Origin: Cranoglanis bouderius | Taxonomy: Eukaryota > Chordata > Actinopteri > Siluriformes > Cranoglanididae | Reading direction: 5' to 3' | Length of the DNA: 64,000 nt | Assembly: GCA_023630585.1 (NCBI GenBank) | Contig: CM042543.1 | Span: 18,491,260-18,555,259, forward strand | Position numbers and translations under genes: made by a program | The notes under the pieces: model-generated | Database searches by the model: none | The model's input: only the letters and a program-made list of their open reading frames with translations | What the model was told of the DNA's origin: nothing | In this document: in pieces, positions 27,267 to 40,400 of the stretch | How the letters are laid out: the number at the start of each line of letters is the position of its first letter | Position numbering within the stretch: the stretch's first letter is position 1

Positions 27267-30200
27267 CCCCTTTTCAATTAATCTTTTATGTGGCTGTCCA
27301 TCCGTGAAGCAATTAGAGATGTGGGACTTACTGAATTGTGTAGTGCACCTTCCCATATACGATATGAGCACACACACACATACACACACACACAGATTGG
27401 CAGTCAGACAACAGAACACTTCATATATACAGTACTAGAATTACATTATAATCTATACACCTTTCTGTATCTCTCTCTCTAGCTCCGATCAAAGAATGTC
27501 AGGCTAGCTCTGCGTCATTGTCCTCAGTGGAAAGTTAGATCCATCATGCTTTGCGGGCCGCGACACCGCTCCAGTCGTACCTGCGCTGCTCAGTAATTTG
27601 ATGTGAGCACGCTACCCTATATTTCACCGTGCGTTTCGACAGCGTGTATTTGGGTTGATCTTGTGTGGAGCTCTGTGCTAAAGACAGCTGTTTAAATAAT
27701 GATAACCCTCACTGCATTTAAAGACCATATTCTCTGCTCCAGGCGCAGGTCTGTACACTCAAATTTCGAAGAAGCCTTTCTTATAGAAGGTGGGGTATAT
27801 TGATTTTGCTGGGCGTTCATGGTATTATGTTACCTGTGTATTGAATGCGCCGTGGTGCTATGGTGTGCCCTACCGACCTGGCTCTTCAATTAGTTTGTCC
27901 ATAGTAACGCAGACAAACAGAGGGAGAGCCATTTATTGTGTGGTCCCAGAGGAGAGGAGGTCGGAGGAAGGCTATGTTTTGCTCTAAGCCCCTGTGCATG
28001 TAGGCCTCCCATTCATGGGCCCATTATAGCACATGGCAGTGAATAATAAAGTCATGGTGTAGCAATATCCCCTCTCCCACCCAAACAGATGTCTTTTAAA
28101 AATAGCCATACCTGTTGGCAAGGACTAGAGAACTCTTTGTCCATTCCATTCGCTCATTTCCATAAGGCATGTGTGTGAGACTACGCCATGGGTGGAAGTG
28201 GTGAGATCGCCACAGGCTTTTAGCGGCTCTGTACATTAGCTGGTGAGAGAGGACAATGAGAGAAATGATAGGCCGGTCAAGATTACATCCACAAAGGCAC
28301 TTAAGAATCTGTGTTTCGGTCTGTTTTTCTTTCACAGCCTCAGGCTTTTGATTTGGTAGACGTTTGAAATTGGTAAGTTCTTATTATGTAGAAGCATCTA
28401 TGATGGAATAACAACAGTACACAGGGCTTGAAAAATAGTGTATTCACAAAGCAGTCACTATTTGCTATAATGATTATTTTGATAATAAATTAATCCATGA
28501 ATTTCTTTCTTGATTAGTTTCATCATTGATTTTTTTTTGTTTGTTTTTTACATTTTTACAATTTTTTTTATTTCTAAATTTAAAAAAAAAAAAAAAAAAC
28601 GACTACAAACTCTTAAGTAGGCTTAATTAAGTAACATGTCACTAACTGCAACACAATAATTCTGACATTTATTAGACAATCTGTTATGGCATAAGACTAT
28701 TATCAAGCACTTATGTTGACCACTTATCAAATCAGACACCCAAGGTCACCAAATACACCATAAAGTCGCAGCTTTTTGTCAATTCTTTTTACACTATAGA
28801 ACAATGGCCTCAATCACTAATAAAAGTTTTTACCTGTATTTTAAGCCCTGATTTGTACAATTCTGACCATTCAAATCCAAAATAAAGGCCAATATCCACA
28901 GTCTTTCTTGCTAACTGAAGCTCTCCGATGCTTTCTTGCTAACTGAATCATTCCTTTTGCTTGCCATATTTGTGCAAATTGAATCAATTTTGGTGTGTGA
29001 CATTGACTCCAAAGCTTTAGGGTTGAGAGTCTTTGGCTAATTCTGTGTGGCAGTGGTAGCTCAGTGGTTAAGATGTTGGGCTACTGATTGGAAGGTAATG
29101 AATTCAAGCCAAGCTGTCACTGTTGGGCCCTTGAGCAAGGCCCTTAACCCTCAATTGTTCAGATGTATAAATGAGATAAATGTAAGTTGCTCTGGATAAG
29201 GGCGTCTGCCAAATACTGTAAATGTAATGCCTCGAGTCAGGAAATCTACTCTTTTTGGCATGAACTCCCAGTAACTTTGATGTGGACCAAAAGGCAGGTG
29301 GTGACTTGATGACTTGATGACTATTGGGTTGAAAAAATGTTGAAAAATCAAGTTTAACCTGTTATAAGCTAAGTCGATTTGAATAGTTGTGCTACTTAAA
29401 GTGGTGTGACGTAGCACTTCATAACAGAAAAAATAACTGCTAATGAAATTTGTTGGAAAATATTTTTATTATCAAATTTGATCAGTTTTGTGTATTAGAT
29501 GTTGGAGCCCTAATTTGGCATCATGTCATTGTGCTTGATTTAACATAGAGCTGAACAAGAAAATGCTTCATAAATATTCTGATTAAGAGCCACTAAAGCT
29601 CTACAGCTTCTCCTCGGTGGTCAGTGCAGTTTTATTCCCTGATCATTATGTTTGTTCAAGGTGACACTCTCTCAGGCCAGGGGAGGTTCTTGTGCCAGAT
29701 GCCGAGTGTGTAATTAAGTAAATGAAGTCTGTCAGACTGGGATGAGCCACTATGAGCTTGCACCATGTTTAGTGAAGCTCGGCCCAGGGCTGAGATCCAC
29801 TCCTGAATTATGTGTATTTATGCCTGCTATTCTTGTATTTCTAGCAAAATATCAGTCTATGCTTGCATTTATTTGGGTGCATGTGTGCTTTGTTCAGGAT
29901 CCCCCCCCCCCCCTTTTTTTCATACAAAGATGGATAGGCTCCAGCATGAAAAGGGCATTCAGTGCTCCTGACACCTCGATGTGAAGCAGCTTTCTTAATG
30001 AATTAGAAAATGAAGACTTGCCTTAGGATTGTCCATATCAAAGGGAGCTCATTTTTGTATTCATAATAACCATATATTCAGACAAAATAACCTTGGGCAC
30101 AGGGAGATGAAATGAGAGAAGGTGGTAGACATTGAGAAAAAGTGAGGTAGAAAGAATGAGAGAATGCTTGTATTCAGCCTGTATCTGATCTGGCTTAATT

Positions 30201-33200
30201 AAATTTCTCACTCTAAAAATAATAGGCATTGATCTGCTTTCAGCCCTGCTTCTCATTCTGCGTGAGTGAGCCGTGGGAATTATCAACAAAAAACGACCTC
30301 TGACCAAAACTGAAATAGCTGCAATGCTTCAGCAGCCTCTTGGCCACAGCAGACGCATGACATAAGCCTTTTGTCATCCCAAGACATGCCACTACAGACC
30401 GCCGCCCCCTTTTCTCCCCATGTTTGCTTAAAGTGTCCTGTTATAACTCTGTGTGCAGGGTTGTGTCCTATAAGCTTTTCTTCTGTCTCTTGCAGTAAGT
30501 GTTATGTGTTGATGGCAAGTATATGTCCACTAAAGGACATATAGGAGTGGTGATCTCATATCAAGTTCAAGTTCAGTTTATTTGTATAGCGCTTTTAACA
30601 ATGGACATTGTCCCAAAGCAGCTTTACAGAAGTATCAACTTTATTTATTTATTTATTTTTACGATCCTCCATTCCTTGAGTTCAGACCGTGGCATGATTT
30701 AAAGCAGGAATGACAGCGATAACACTGCAGCATGTCAGAGCTGTCATAACCTAAACCACACGGCGGTGTGCACGCCACTGATATACAACACACTGTGCTA
30801 TATTAAAAAGCCCCATAATCTTTTAATGGACTCCAACAAATAAATTATAAGCACTAAGAATTTCTTTTAAAATTAGATGAGGGTACAGAAGGGGCTTTCC
30901 ACTTATGTTGTGTCTGTCTGTGTCTCTCTTGCTCTCACTCTCCTCTTCCCCTTTCTTTTATATTCTCCTTCTGTCATGCTCTGTGTCGTCTCACTCTCAG
31001 CCATTAACAGAAGCTAGGAAGTAGGGTTCTGTTTAAAATTGCTTTCCAGTCTCATGACTCACAAACCGAGTCCCGGACGAGTCTTCACGTTCTCCCTTTC
31101 TTTTATCATCTCTCAAAAACACACACACGCACACAATCACTCACTAATTCACCCTGAGTTACTCAGCCTGACTCACCTCCGTCAGGGGAATGTGTGTGTG
31201 TGGTTTTTGTTTTCCAGAGCCCACCTATATCACCATGGCGCCCCCTGGCTGCAGCTTTCTGGAGAACTGCACGCTGACGGATAAGGATTGTGGCTTCGGC
31301 TTCCGGCTTGACTCGCATGGATGCCGCACCTGCAGCTGCAAAACAAGTGAGCATTAAACAGAGCATCGTCGCTCGGGTCCTCATCCTCATTTCCAGATCA
31401 GGACAGCCAGCTGTCACTGAGCATTTAGCTGGAAGATTTTCAGGCAAACGTGGATTCAAGAGAGTAGTTTAGAGGAGAACGCAGTCAATGCTGCAGGAAT
31501 AGCGCTGTGCTTAGTATGCTAAAAGGGCGAGAATGGATATATGAGGCTGATGCATATCAAAGGGAAAAGAAGGGTAATGCTCTTTTAGCTGATGGAGGAG
31601 AAGTGCAAAAGACTTTGATGTTCTTGAGCCACATCAAGGGCCACATGAGAAGATATTAAAATGAAAATGCTAGTGGGGTGTTTTTGCTGACCATTCTTTT
31701 TCTTTCTGTACCATAGTTTCATAGGTCAGGGATGTCAAAGGCGAACTTAGGAGACTTAAATTAATTTTTTTGTTCAGGACTATAAGACTTATTAAAACTA
31801 GCTTCACTGCTGAGAGTGGAAGGATGGCTGTGACAACTTGGGTCTAATGAAATTGTCAATGGCACAAATGCAATTAACCCCATTGGACTGGTTGACTTGC
31901 CAGTGCACGAAATCCTCATTGTTGCTAGAGTGTTTGTGAAAGTAGTTTGTTTTCCAATTTCTCACTTCAGTGTCTCGCTGCTTTACTTTACAGGCAAGTT
32001 CTTCCAAATATTGATTTGTGATTCATTCTTATAAAGCTAAAGCCTGGCTATCAGTGTGTTTGTTATTTATCCAATGAGGAAAAAATAATCCTGGCTGATT
32101 CTTTTGTCTCTAGGAGAGGAGCTGTGCAGTGCTCTGATCTCGGGCTGCACCTTGAAGTGTCCGCTCGGCTTCCAGATAGACGCCAACGGCTGTGCCATGT
32201 GTCAGTGCCGGCATCGCCACAAGAAGTGCAAGCCAGTAGCCTGCGCCAAGTACTGCCCCTTCGGCTTTGTGTAAGACTCTACAGAAAGTGCTTTCTTCCT
32301 CCCTCTAAAACGTTCCTTCCTACATCTCTGTCTCCTCATCAACCCCAGTCTATTTCTAATATCCTCATCTAGGAGACAATCTGTTCTCCTACATTCCACT
32401 ATTACCACAGCTTCATTTTCGAGCCCCTGTGTCGTTTGCAGCTGCTACCAGCACAAGCTAAACGGCCTCCCTGTGATTTTCCTGAATGCTCAGTTTGGGT
32501 TTTGACTGACAAAATGCTCATTCAGGGTGCAGGCAGCTGCAGGTAAACGACTGACAGCTCATTAGGCTAGGTTGAGATCAGCGCAGGCAATTGGTCCACT
32601 TAAAGGACAATCTGGAATAGTGGAACTGAAGGCCTAATCCCCATGACAGCAAGTTCACACTCCACTGCAAATAAACCCAGTGTGCGTACAGTGTGAGAGC
32701 ACGTACCCACATCAGCTATGGCAAGACATTTTGGAAAAACTATTTTTTTGAGCATATTTCCTCTACCATTTTGTTGGTAATGTAAAAATTGATGATTCTG
32801 CTGGCTCTCATAAGTATTTTTCTGTATCATTCATATAAGCAGCACAATGAATGAGTATTTGAAAGAAGGAACTTTCCTTCTCTTTTGTTCTGTTTAGGGT
32901 TGTTTATGTAGAAACTGCTGTTTGATCAATCTGAAGTGGTGGTAAACCACAACGTCTCAAAAAGTCAAAAAGTTTGGTGAAGCTCTTACATTGCTATTGT
33001 AGTTTTTTTTTTTTTTTCAAAGCCATCAAACGCCTCAGACATGAAACATGACAACTGATGTAGTGGCAATTTCTTCCTGAATCCTTTAGAAAGCTATCAT
33101 GTAGAGAGAAGGACTCCTGACCCAAGATCAGCTACATTTCAAATGGCAGATACAGAGCAGTTTTATTGATTCACGTCATGACATCTTTCTTGGGATGATG

Positions 33201-34005
33201 AATTAGCAACCACCCAAAGCCAGAGATCACAAAGGAGGCTGAGTGTCTGTATAAGCTTCCACAGAATGAGTTTCTCAGCCGTGGCGTAGTTTAAAACTGC
33301 TTCCTCTGATCATCCAAGTGTCGTCATCGGCACTCTGTCAATTCTGCTGCTGTATAGGATCCCCTGTGCTGGCATGCTCACATCGAAGATTCTAATTTTA
33401 GATATCTATTTATGCTCCTTCAAAGTGATGGCAGTTGTTCGGGCCTGCACAGCACCAGGTGTGAATAATGCATGAAGAGACACGCAATCTACCCATTTTC
33501 TCACAATCTATTGCTATTCCGCAGCAGGGAAATCACACCTGATAGCACCTTATCACCAAACCAAATGCGCATTGCATATGGTTGCTCTTCATGGCTATTA
33601 TTTGTGAGATAAGAGGAAGGATGGACAAGTGAATAGTGTGTATGAGCCAAGGGCTGTGGCGCTTCTAGCCAATAAACTGACGGCCGAGAGTATGTGCTGA
33701 AAAAAGATGCCTTGATGAAGTGAATGTTCAGTATGTCCCTTTGGTTAGTCAATTTTAATGTGCCATCTGCTGACATGCCTTCATGAAAGGTCCAACCCTT
33801 CTCCTTTTCTTTCACTCTTTCCCTCCCTGCCCTGTGTTAACTGATGACATTGGGATTCGTCTTCAGCACCTGGTGTGTTACGCATGCACAATATGAATGC
33901 ATCAGTATATACATAAGCAATGACAAAGTCTAACTTAAAGGTTATACTAGCTTATTATAATTCATAACTTGATCTCGTCACTGATCCCCATTTCAGCAAC
34001 CACAG

Positions 34006-34051
<46 letters not shown>

Positions 34052-35913
34052 TGTATGTTTAATACATTCTGCTGGACATTATGATGATGTGATATCAGTA
34101 CCATGATATGACCCACAGCCTCTTATCACTCAACAGATTATTGAGTGTTCAATTGAGGTTTTTCCCTCTTGATCTCTGTTAAATACTTTTCAAAAATCAA
34201 TCGTTGATATGTTCATATTTTTAATGTTGCACAACTATTTTTGCCGGCACTTTATTAACAAGCATCAGTAAAATACCTCGATACATATATAATTAAAATG
34301 CCTTTAAGTATTATAATATGATTACCCACACCTACTACTAGCTAATACTACAATAGTATTCACTGTACTACTGCACCTGTTATAACTGCTCTTACTCCCT
34401 TGTGAAGAAAAAAAAAAAATCATGTATGCCAGTATATCACCATACACTGTGTTACTATACAATTAATTAATGTCTAAACCGCTGGCAACAAAAGTGAGTA
34501 CACCCCTAAGTGAAAATGTCCAAATTGGGCCCAATTAGCCATTTTCCCTCCCCGGTGTCATGTGACTCGTTAGTGTTACAAGGTCTCAGGTGTGAATGGG
34601 GAGCAGGTGTGTTAAATTTGGTGTTATCGCTCTCACACTCTCTCATACTGGTCACTGGAAGTTCAACATGGCACCTCATGGCAAAGAACTCTCTGAGGAT
34701 CTGAAAAAAAGAATTGTTGCTCTACATAAAGATGGCCTAGGCTATAAGAAGATTGCCAACACCCTGAAACTGAGCTGCAGCACGGTGGCCAAGACCATAC
34801 AGCGGTTTAACAGGACAGGTTCCACTCAGAACAGGCCTTGCCATGGTCGACCAAAGAAGTTGAGTGCACGTGCTCAGCATCATATCCAGAGGTTGGCTTT
34901 GCAGAATAGACGTATGAGTGCTGTGCTGCCAGCATTGCTGCAGAGGTTGAAGGGGTGGGGGGTCAGCCTGTCAGTGCTCAGACCATACGCCTCACACTGC
35001 ATCAAATTGGTCTGCATGGCTGTCATCCCAGAAGAAAGCCTCTTCTAAAGATGATGCACAAGAAAGCCCGCAAACAGTTTGCTGAAGACAAGCAGACTAA
35101 GGACATGGATTACTGGAACCATGTCCTGTGGTCTGATGAGACCAAGACTTATTTGGTTCAGATGGTGTCAAGCATGTATGGCAGCAACCAGGTGAGGAGT
35201 ACAAAGACAAGTGTGTCTTGCCTACAGTCAAGCATGGTGGTGGGAGTGTCATGGTCTGGGGCTGCATGAGTGCTGCCGGCACTGGGGAGTGTACTGTGAC
35301 ATGTACTGTGGCATCCTGAAGCAGAGCATGATCCCCTCCCTTCGGAAACTGGGCCGCAGGGCAGTATTCCACATGATAACGACCCCAAACACACCTCCAA
35401 GACGACCACTGCCTTGCTAATGAAGCTGAGGGTAAAGGTGATGGACTGGCCAAGCATGTCTCCAGACCTAAACCCTATTGAGCATCTGTGGGGCATGCTC
35501 AAACGGAAGGTGGAGGAGCGCAAGGTGTCTAACATCCACCAGCTCTGTGATGTCGTCATGGGGGAGTGGAAGAGGACTCCAGTGGCAACCTGTGAAGCTC
35601 TGGTGAACTCCAAGCCCAACAGGGTTAAGGCAGTGCTGGAAAATAATGGTGGCCACACAAAATATTGACACTTTGGGCCCAATTTGGACATTTTCACTTA
35701 GGGGTGTACTCACTTTTGTTGCCAGCGGTTTAGACATTAATGGCTGTGTGTTGAGTTATTTTGAGGGGACAGCAAATTTACACTGTTATACAAGCTGTAC
35801 ACTCACTACTTTACATTGTAGCAAAGTGTCATTTCTTCAGTGTTGTCCCATGAAAAGATATAATAAAATATTTACAAAAATGTGAGGGGTGTACTCACTT
35901 TTGTGAGATACTG

Positions 35914-36007
<94 letters not shown>

Positions 36008-37411
36008 GGCCAAAAGTATGTGAGCATCCCATTCCAAAACCACGGGCATTACTATTACCTTGTTCCCCCTATGCTGCTATAACAGCCTCCACTCTTCTCT
36101 GAGAAGGTTTTCCACTAGATTTTGGAATGTGACTCTTGAAATTTGTGCCCATTCAGCAACAAAAATGCCGTTATTCATCCAAGGTGTTCAGTGCAGTTGA
36201 GATCAGGGCCACTCAAGTTCTTTCAACTTTGGTAAACCATGTCTTCATGGATCTCGCTGTGTGCACATGCGTATTGTCATGCTGGAACAGATTTGGGCCT
36301 CTATTTTTCCAGTGAAGGAAAGTCTTAATGCATACTTTTGGTGATATAGTGTATATTTCCTAGTGATTTCTAGTGCCTCACAGTGTTTCGGTTGTGTAAG
36401 TGTAGTTTTTCCTTCTTCCTCTAACAGTAAAAACAAGCATGGCTGTGATACCTGTCGCTGTAAAAAATGCCCTGAACTGCCATGTGATAAATCCTGTCCA
36501 GTGGGCTTCCAGCAGGACGAGCAGGGTTGTCTGATTTGCCAGTGCAGAGGTAAGCTTCTGTTTTTATTACTGCTTGGAGAGTGAAACAAAATATTAATAA
36601 TTTTATTTATTTCAGTGTTATTTATTTTAACCACTACACATCAGCGATTATGGGCTCATACAATTATGGGCTTGTAGAGTTCAGTCTTTTGCACCTGTTG
36701 TGTTACACATGCATAGTACACAAGCATCAGTATATACATTAACAGTGACAATGTCCACTCACATATTATTCTAAATAATTTCCTTTAGAATTTAATCTTT
36801 TTCACACCGATGAAACTAAACATAATTAATGTTAGTTTATTTGATAGTTGCCTGATGTACACATCATCATTCAGTGCACACAAGTCCTTAAAATTGGCCA
36901 CACAATTTTTGACTTTTTGTAAAAAGACATTCTTGCAATTTAGTGAAATATGTATTTAAAAATGTAGATAAACAAAATATGGACTGAAATGTGTCCAAAA
37001 TGCATTCTAATTGTGCAAAAGATCTACTCAAGTAAAGGCATCTTTAAAAAAAAAAAATTTTTTAATTTTTTTAAAAGCTCCATAAGGACAGAAAGAGCCA
37101 TTCTCTGTGTACTGCTCAGTATGAATCTGAAACACTTCTTCTTTGTGTTACTTCTTCTTTGTGAAACGTAAATGATGTAAATCCTCAACACAAAAAAAAG
37201 ACTGCCTGTTCTTAGGGACGGTATCTAAAACACTCCTCAGAGATTTATCTAAGCTTATAAAACAGGCATTAAGAGAACCTTGTAATGTCCAGTTCACATT
37301 ATCCAGAGAATAGCAGTGACCTTATGTATCCTCACGTACTGACATGTCATGGCTGTACACCGTTGATTGGTGAGACTGCTGCAGTCTGAACTGTTGCTGA
37401 GCTTATTGTAC

Positions 37412-37452
<41 letters not shown>

Positions 37453-40400
37453 TTTTTATTTACAAATCAACCTGTTGCTCATAAAGGAGCATATTCCTTC
37501 ACAGTCTCTGTACTCTCTTGTGTGTCTTGCGTTTTCATTTGATGTGCCCCAAATAACAGGTTCCTGCACGTGAAATATTCATGAGCAGCCCCAAGCTGCG
37601 ATCTGATTAACGAGAAACACAATTTTTTTTTCCCAATCCAATTTTCTTTGAAATTCTGAAAATGCATCTCCGCCTCATATCTCAACGGTAGGATTTTAAT
37701 CAAAGTGAGTTCTCTCCATGGTAATGATTTGGGCTCAGTTGGATGTTGCCGCTGATTTCATGAAAAGTGTATCTTCTGGCAGATATAGTGAGGTTAGAGC
37801 GAGGGCAAGGGGAACTAAGGACCCGGGTGTAAGGCACTGCACACTGAATTGTGGCCCACAGCCACTAGAGTGGGTAGGGAAAGCACCTCACTGATTAGGT
37901 CAAACGGTACAAATTTAAATATAAATACAGCTGACAGAAAAAGAAAAGGCATGCAGTCGAAGGATGTGAAAGACTTATTGAGATGTACGCTGACTGCTTT
38001 TACTCTGACCAAGTTATACTTTTATTCCAAGAAAGTTAGCTCATGTGCCCTCGTGAAATCAGCTGTACCCTTGAATCACACTAATGAGTGACTCTTGGTG
38101 GGTTAGCAAGGTTTTTTTTGTGTCTCCTCCTAGACCAGGGTTCTTCTTCTCTTGGCCCCTCCGTTAAGCTGGGCTCATGTCTCTCTATGGACGGTCGGAG
38201 ACATGAGAATGGCCAAAGCTGGCACGATGGCTGCAGGGAGTGCTACTGCCACGATGGCCGAGAGATGTGTGCACTGATCTCCTGCCCTGTGCCTAACTGT
38301 GACAACCCGAGCATCCGTGCTAGCCAGTGCTGTCCCTCCTGCCCAGGTTTAAATCTACATTCACTCTCTTTTTATTACCTTGTTATGACAGTATATATTT
38401 GCTATTTTACTGCTGTAAGTGTGTCTCATAAGCGAGCTTGTATGATGTTGACTTTTTTTTTTGTGGTAGTGATTACCGTTAAATGGTCTAATTGTCTGAA
38501 ATGCCAACAAAACATCAAAAATTGACCCACAACCTACTGAGTGGCACAGTAGAGTGTCATCTGCAATCAGTTTGAGTATAAATGCATAAATTAAATTCGC
38601 ATTGAATGTTTCAACAGTCAATTATGGATAATTTATTCAGGTATTACATGCTTTTTAAAACAAAATATACAGGCTTAAATAAACTGACATACCTCAAATA
38701 TGAACACAAATGCAACCTGAATATGATCTATAGACTATTCATACCATAGTCATACAAGGTCGACAGTTTTGTTTTTATAGGCTACATGGCATCAAAATCT
38801 TTTGTTATGCATTAAAGTCTCGATACACAGTTCTTAGGCAGTTCTCCACCCTTTCAGGTTTAAGAATACTACTTATATTACCCACTGTGCTGAAAAGTCT
38901 TTCTGTAAAACTAGTAAATTAGTGGATTTTTCTCACCACTGATGACTTTTTCCCAGAAGTACAGTATGTTACGTTCAGCTGCAGCCCTGCACAATTGATG
39001 ACAGTGGTGGTATTATTGGTGGAACTATTTTCTTCCCACGAATATATACTGTACCAGCTGTAGTTGTTTGAAATGACAATAAAGCCACATTACTTGACTG
39101 GAATTATAACCATAATAGATCATAATTCAGTAATATAATATAATCAGGGTCAACGATAGTGTAAGATTATATGTGGAGAATGATATTGTTATATCGCACA
39201 AGTCTACCCATAAATCTAAGTACAGTATTCTGCCATACGGATTCACACTACCTAAAGATCTTTTCCATTTCAACAAGTATTTTTGGTCTGTGACTGGGTG
39301 TCTGGAAATAATTCTTTGAAATGTGCTAAAATGCATTGTCTCTTGTCTAGATGAGTCTGGCTCTCGCAGGCCAGAGTTGAGCGAGGCGTCTGTGTGTCTC
39401 GCCCCGGGTGGAGAATACTTTGTGGAAGGAGAGACGTGGAACATTGACTCATGTACACAGTGCACCTGCCACAGCGGCCGCGTGCTGTGCGAGACCGAGG
39501 TGTGTCCTCCTCTGCTCTGCCAGAGCCCAATCAGAACACAGGACTCCTGCTGCCCACACTGCCCAGGTGAGATTTTCCACAACCCCCGCTCCTGTCCTGT
39601 CCTATTTCATTATTAAAGCTAGCAGGGTTTTTATATCAATCTCCAGCTTCATGTATTTTTGTGAGGACAGAGATAAATATTGCGTTTTTGAGTGGTCAAA
39701 CAGCAACACATTATTTTAAGCTGGCTTGTTGACAGCTGCAGTGATGTCACACAGTAAGCCATGGTTTGAAAAAATAGATTGTGAAAAAGATGAGTGTGCA
39801 TAATGCATAAGTGAAGTACTTATGAATACTACTTGGAGGAAGTGGTACATGGCAGGCTTACAGATGTTTCAGCACGATGCAGTGTGATAATACAGCAGCT
39901 TGCTGGAGAGGAGCTGGAAAACGCACAAACAGATTAATTTCCTCCAATCTGGCCACTCTGTTCAACATCGTTCCTTGTGGTGAGATAAGCCAGTGCTCTC
40001 CAGCTGGAACGGGAGAATAAAGATCCGCAGGAAGGCTGATGCACTCACCAAGGGCTCATGAATATTGATGTGCTTGAATCAGAGGCATGAAGGCAGGTGG
40101 AGCGTGAGCGACATAAGGGAACTGAATGATGAAGGGTCGTGGTTTTGTTTAGGAAACATGTTCACATGTGTGCTAACAACATTTACATGTTCTTTAGTGT
40201 TATTGCACTCATCTAGGTGGCAAGCTGAGAGGCAGAGGCAGGCTTACATTCATCAGCATGCCAACATGGGTTGCCTTTAGTGATGTACTATTAATCATAT
40301 GTTATTTATCAGAAGGGAACTAATTAGCTGATGTTATGTGTTTTTTTTTTTTTTGTTTTGTTTTTTGTGACTGGTGTGTTAAATCATGACACATTTGTTT

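Larger units (their letters stand above)
25602..31217 (+). other. crim1: crim1 intron 7 (5.6 kb)
   Basis: Phase 1. Holds (GT)n at 25613-25642, (CT)n at 27207-27263, a tRNA-derived SINE at 29047-29227 and a repeat scrap at 30560-30660. The stretch 26000-27180 and a mildly CpG-richer patch at about 27540-27960 are non-repetitive and might be regulatory. I see no gene. Confidence 0.85.
32271..36427 (+). other. crim1: crim1 intron 9 (4.2 kb)
   Basis: Phase 2. Non-repetitive from 32271 to 34000, then (CT)n, a truncated Tc1 (34466-35913), (TA)n and a Tc1-derived MITE ending about 36353. Only about 74 bp of other DNA separate that MITE from exon 10. The polypyrimidine tract TTTTTCCTTCTTCCTCT and acceptor AACAG lie in this remaining segment. 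Confidence 0.88.

Noticed and set aside
27071..27438. Open frames with Arg-Glu or Ser-Leu repeats
   Set aside because: They are translations of the (CT)n/(GA)n microsatellite.
27530..27970. A CpG-island promoter of a second gene inside intron 7
   Set aside because: CpG density is only modest and no exon follows. I keep it only as a possible regulatory patch.
29047..29120. A tRNA gene
   Set aside because: The A and B boxes belong to a SINE. No cloverleaf with a paired acceptor stem follows, and the body and tail match another SINE copy.
39408..39719. Alternative frame over crim1 exon 12
   Set aside because: It is a shadow of the real frame: the Cys pattern and similarity belong only to the exon 12 frame.
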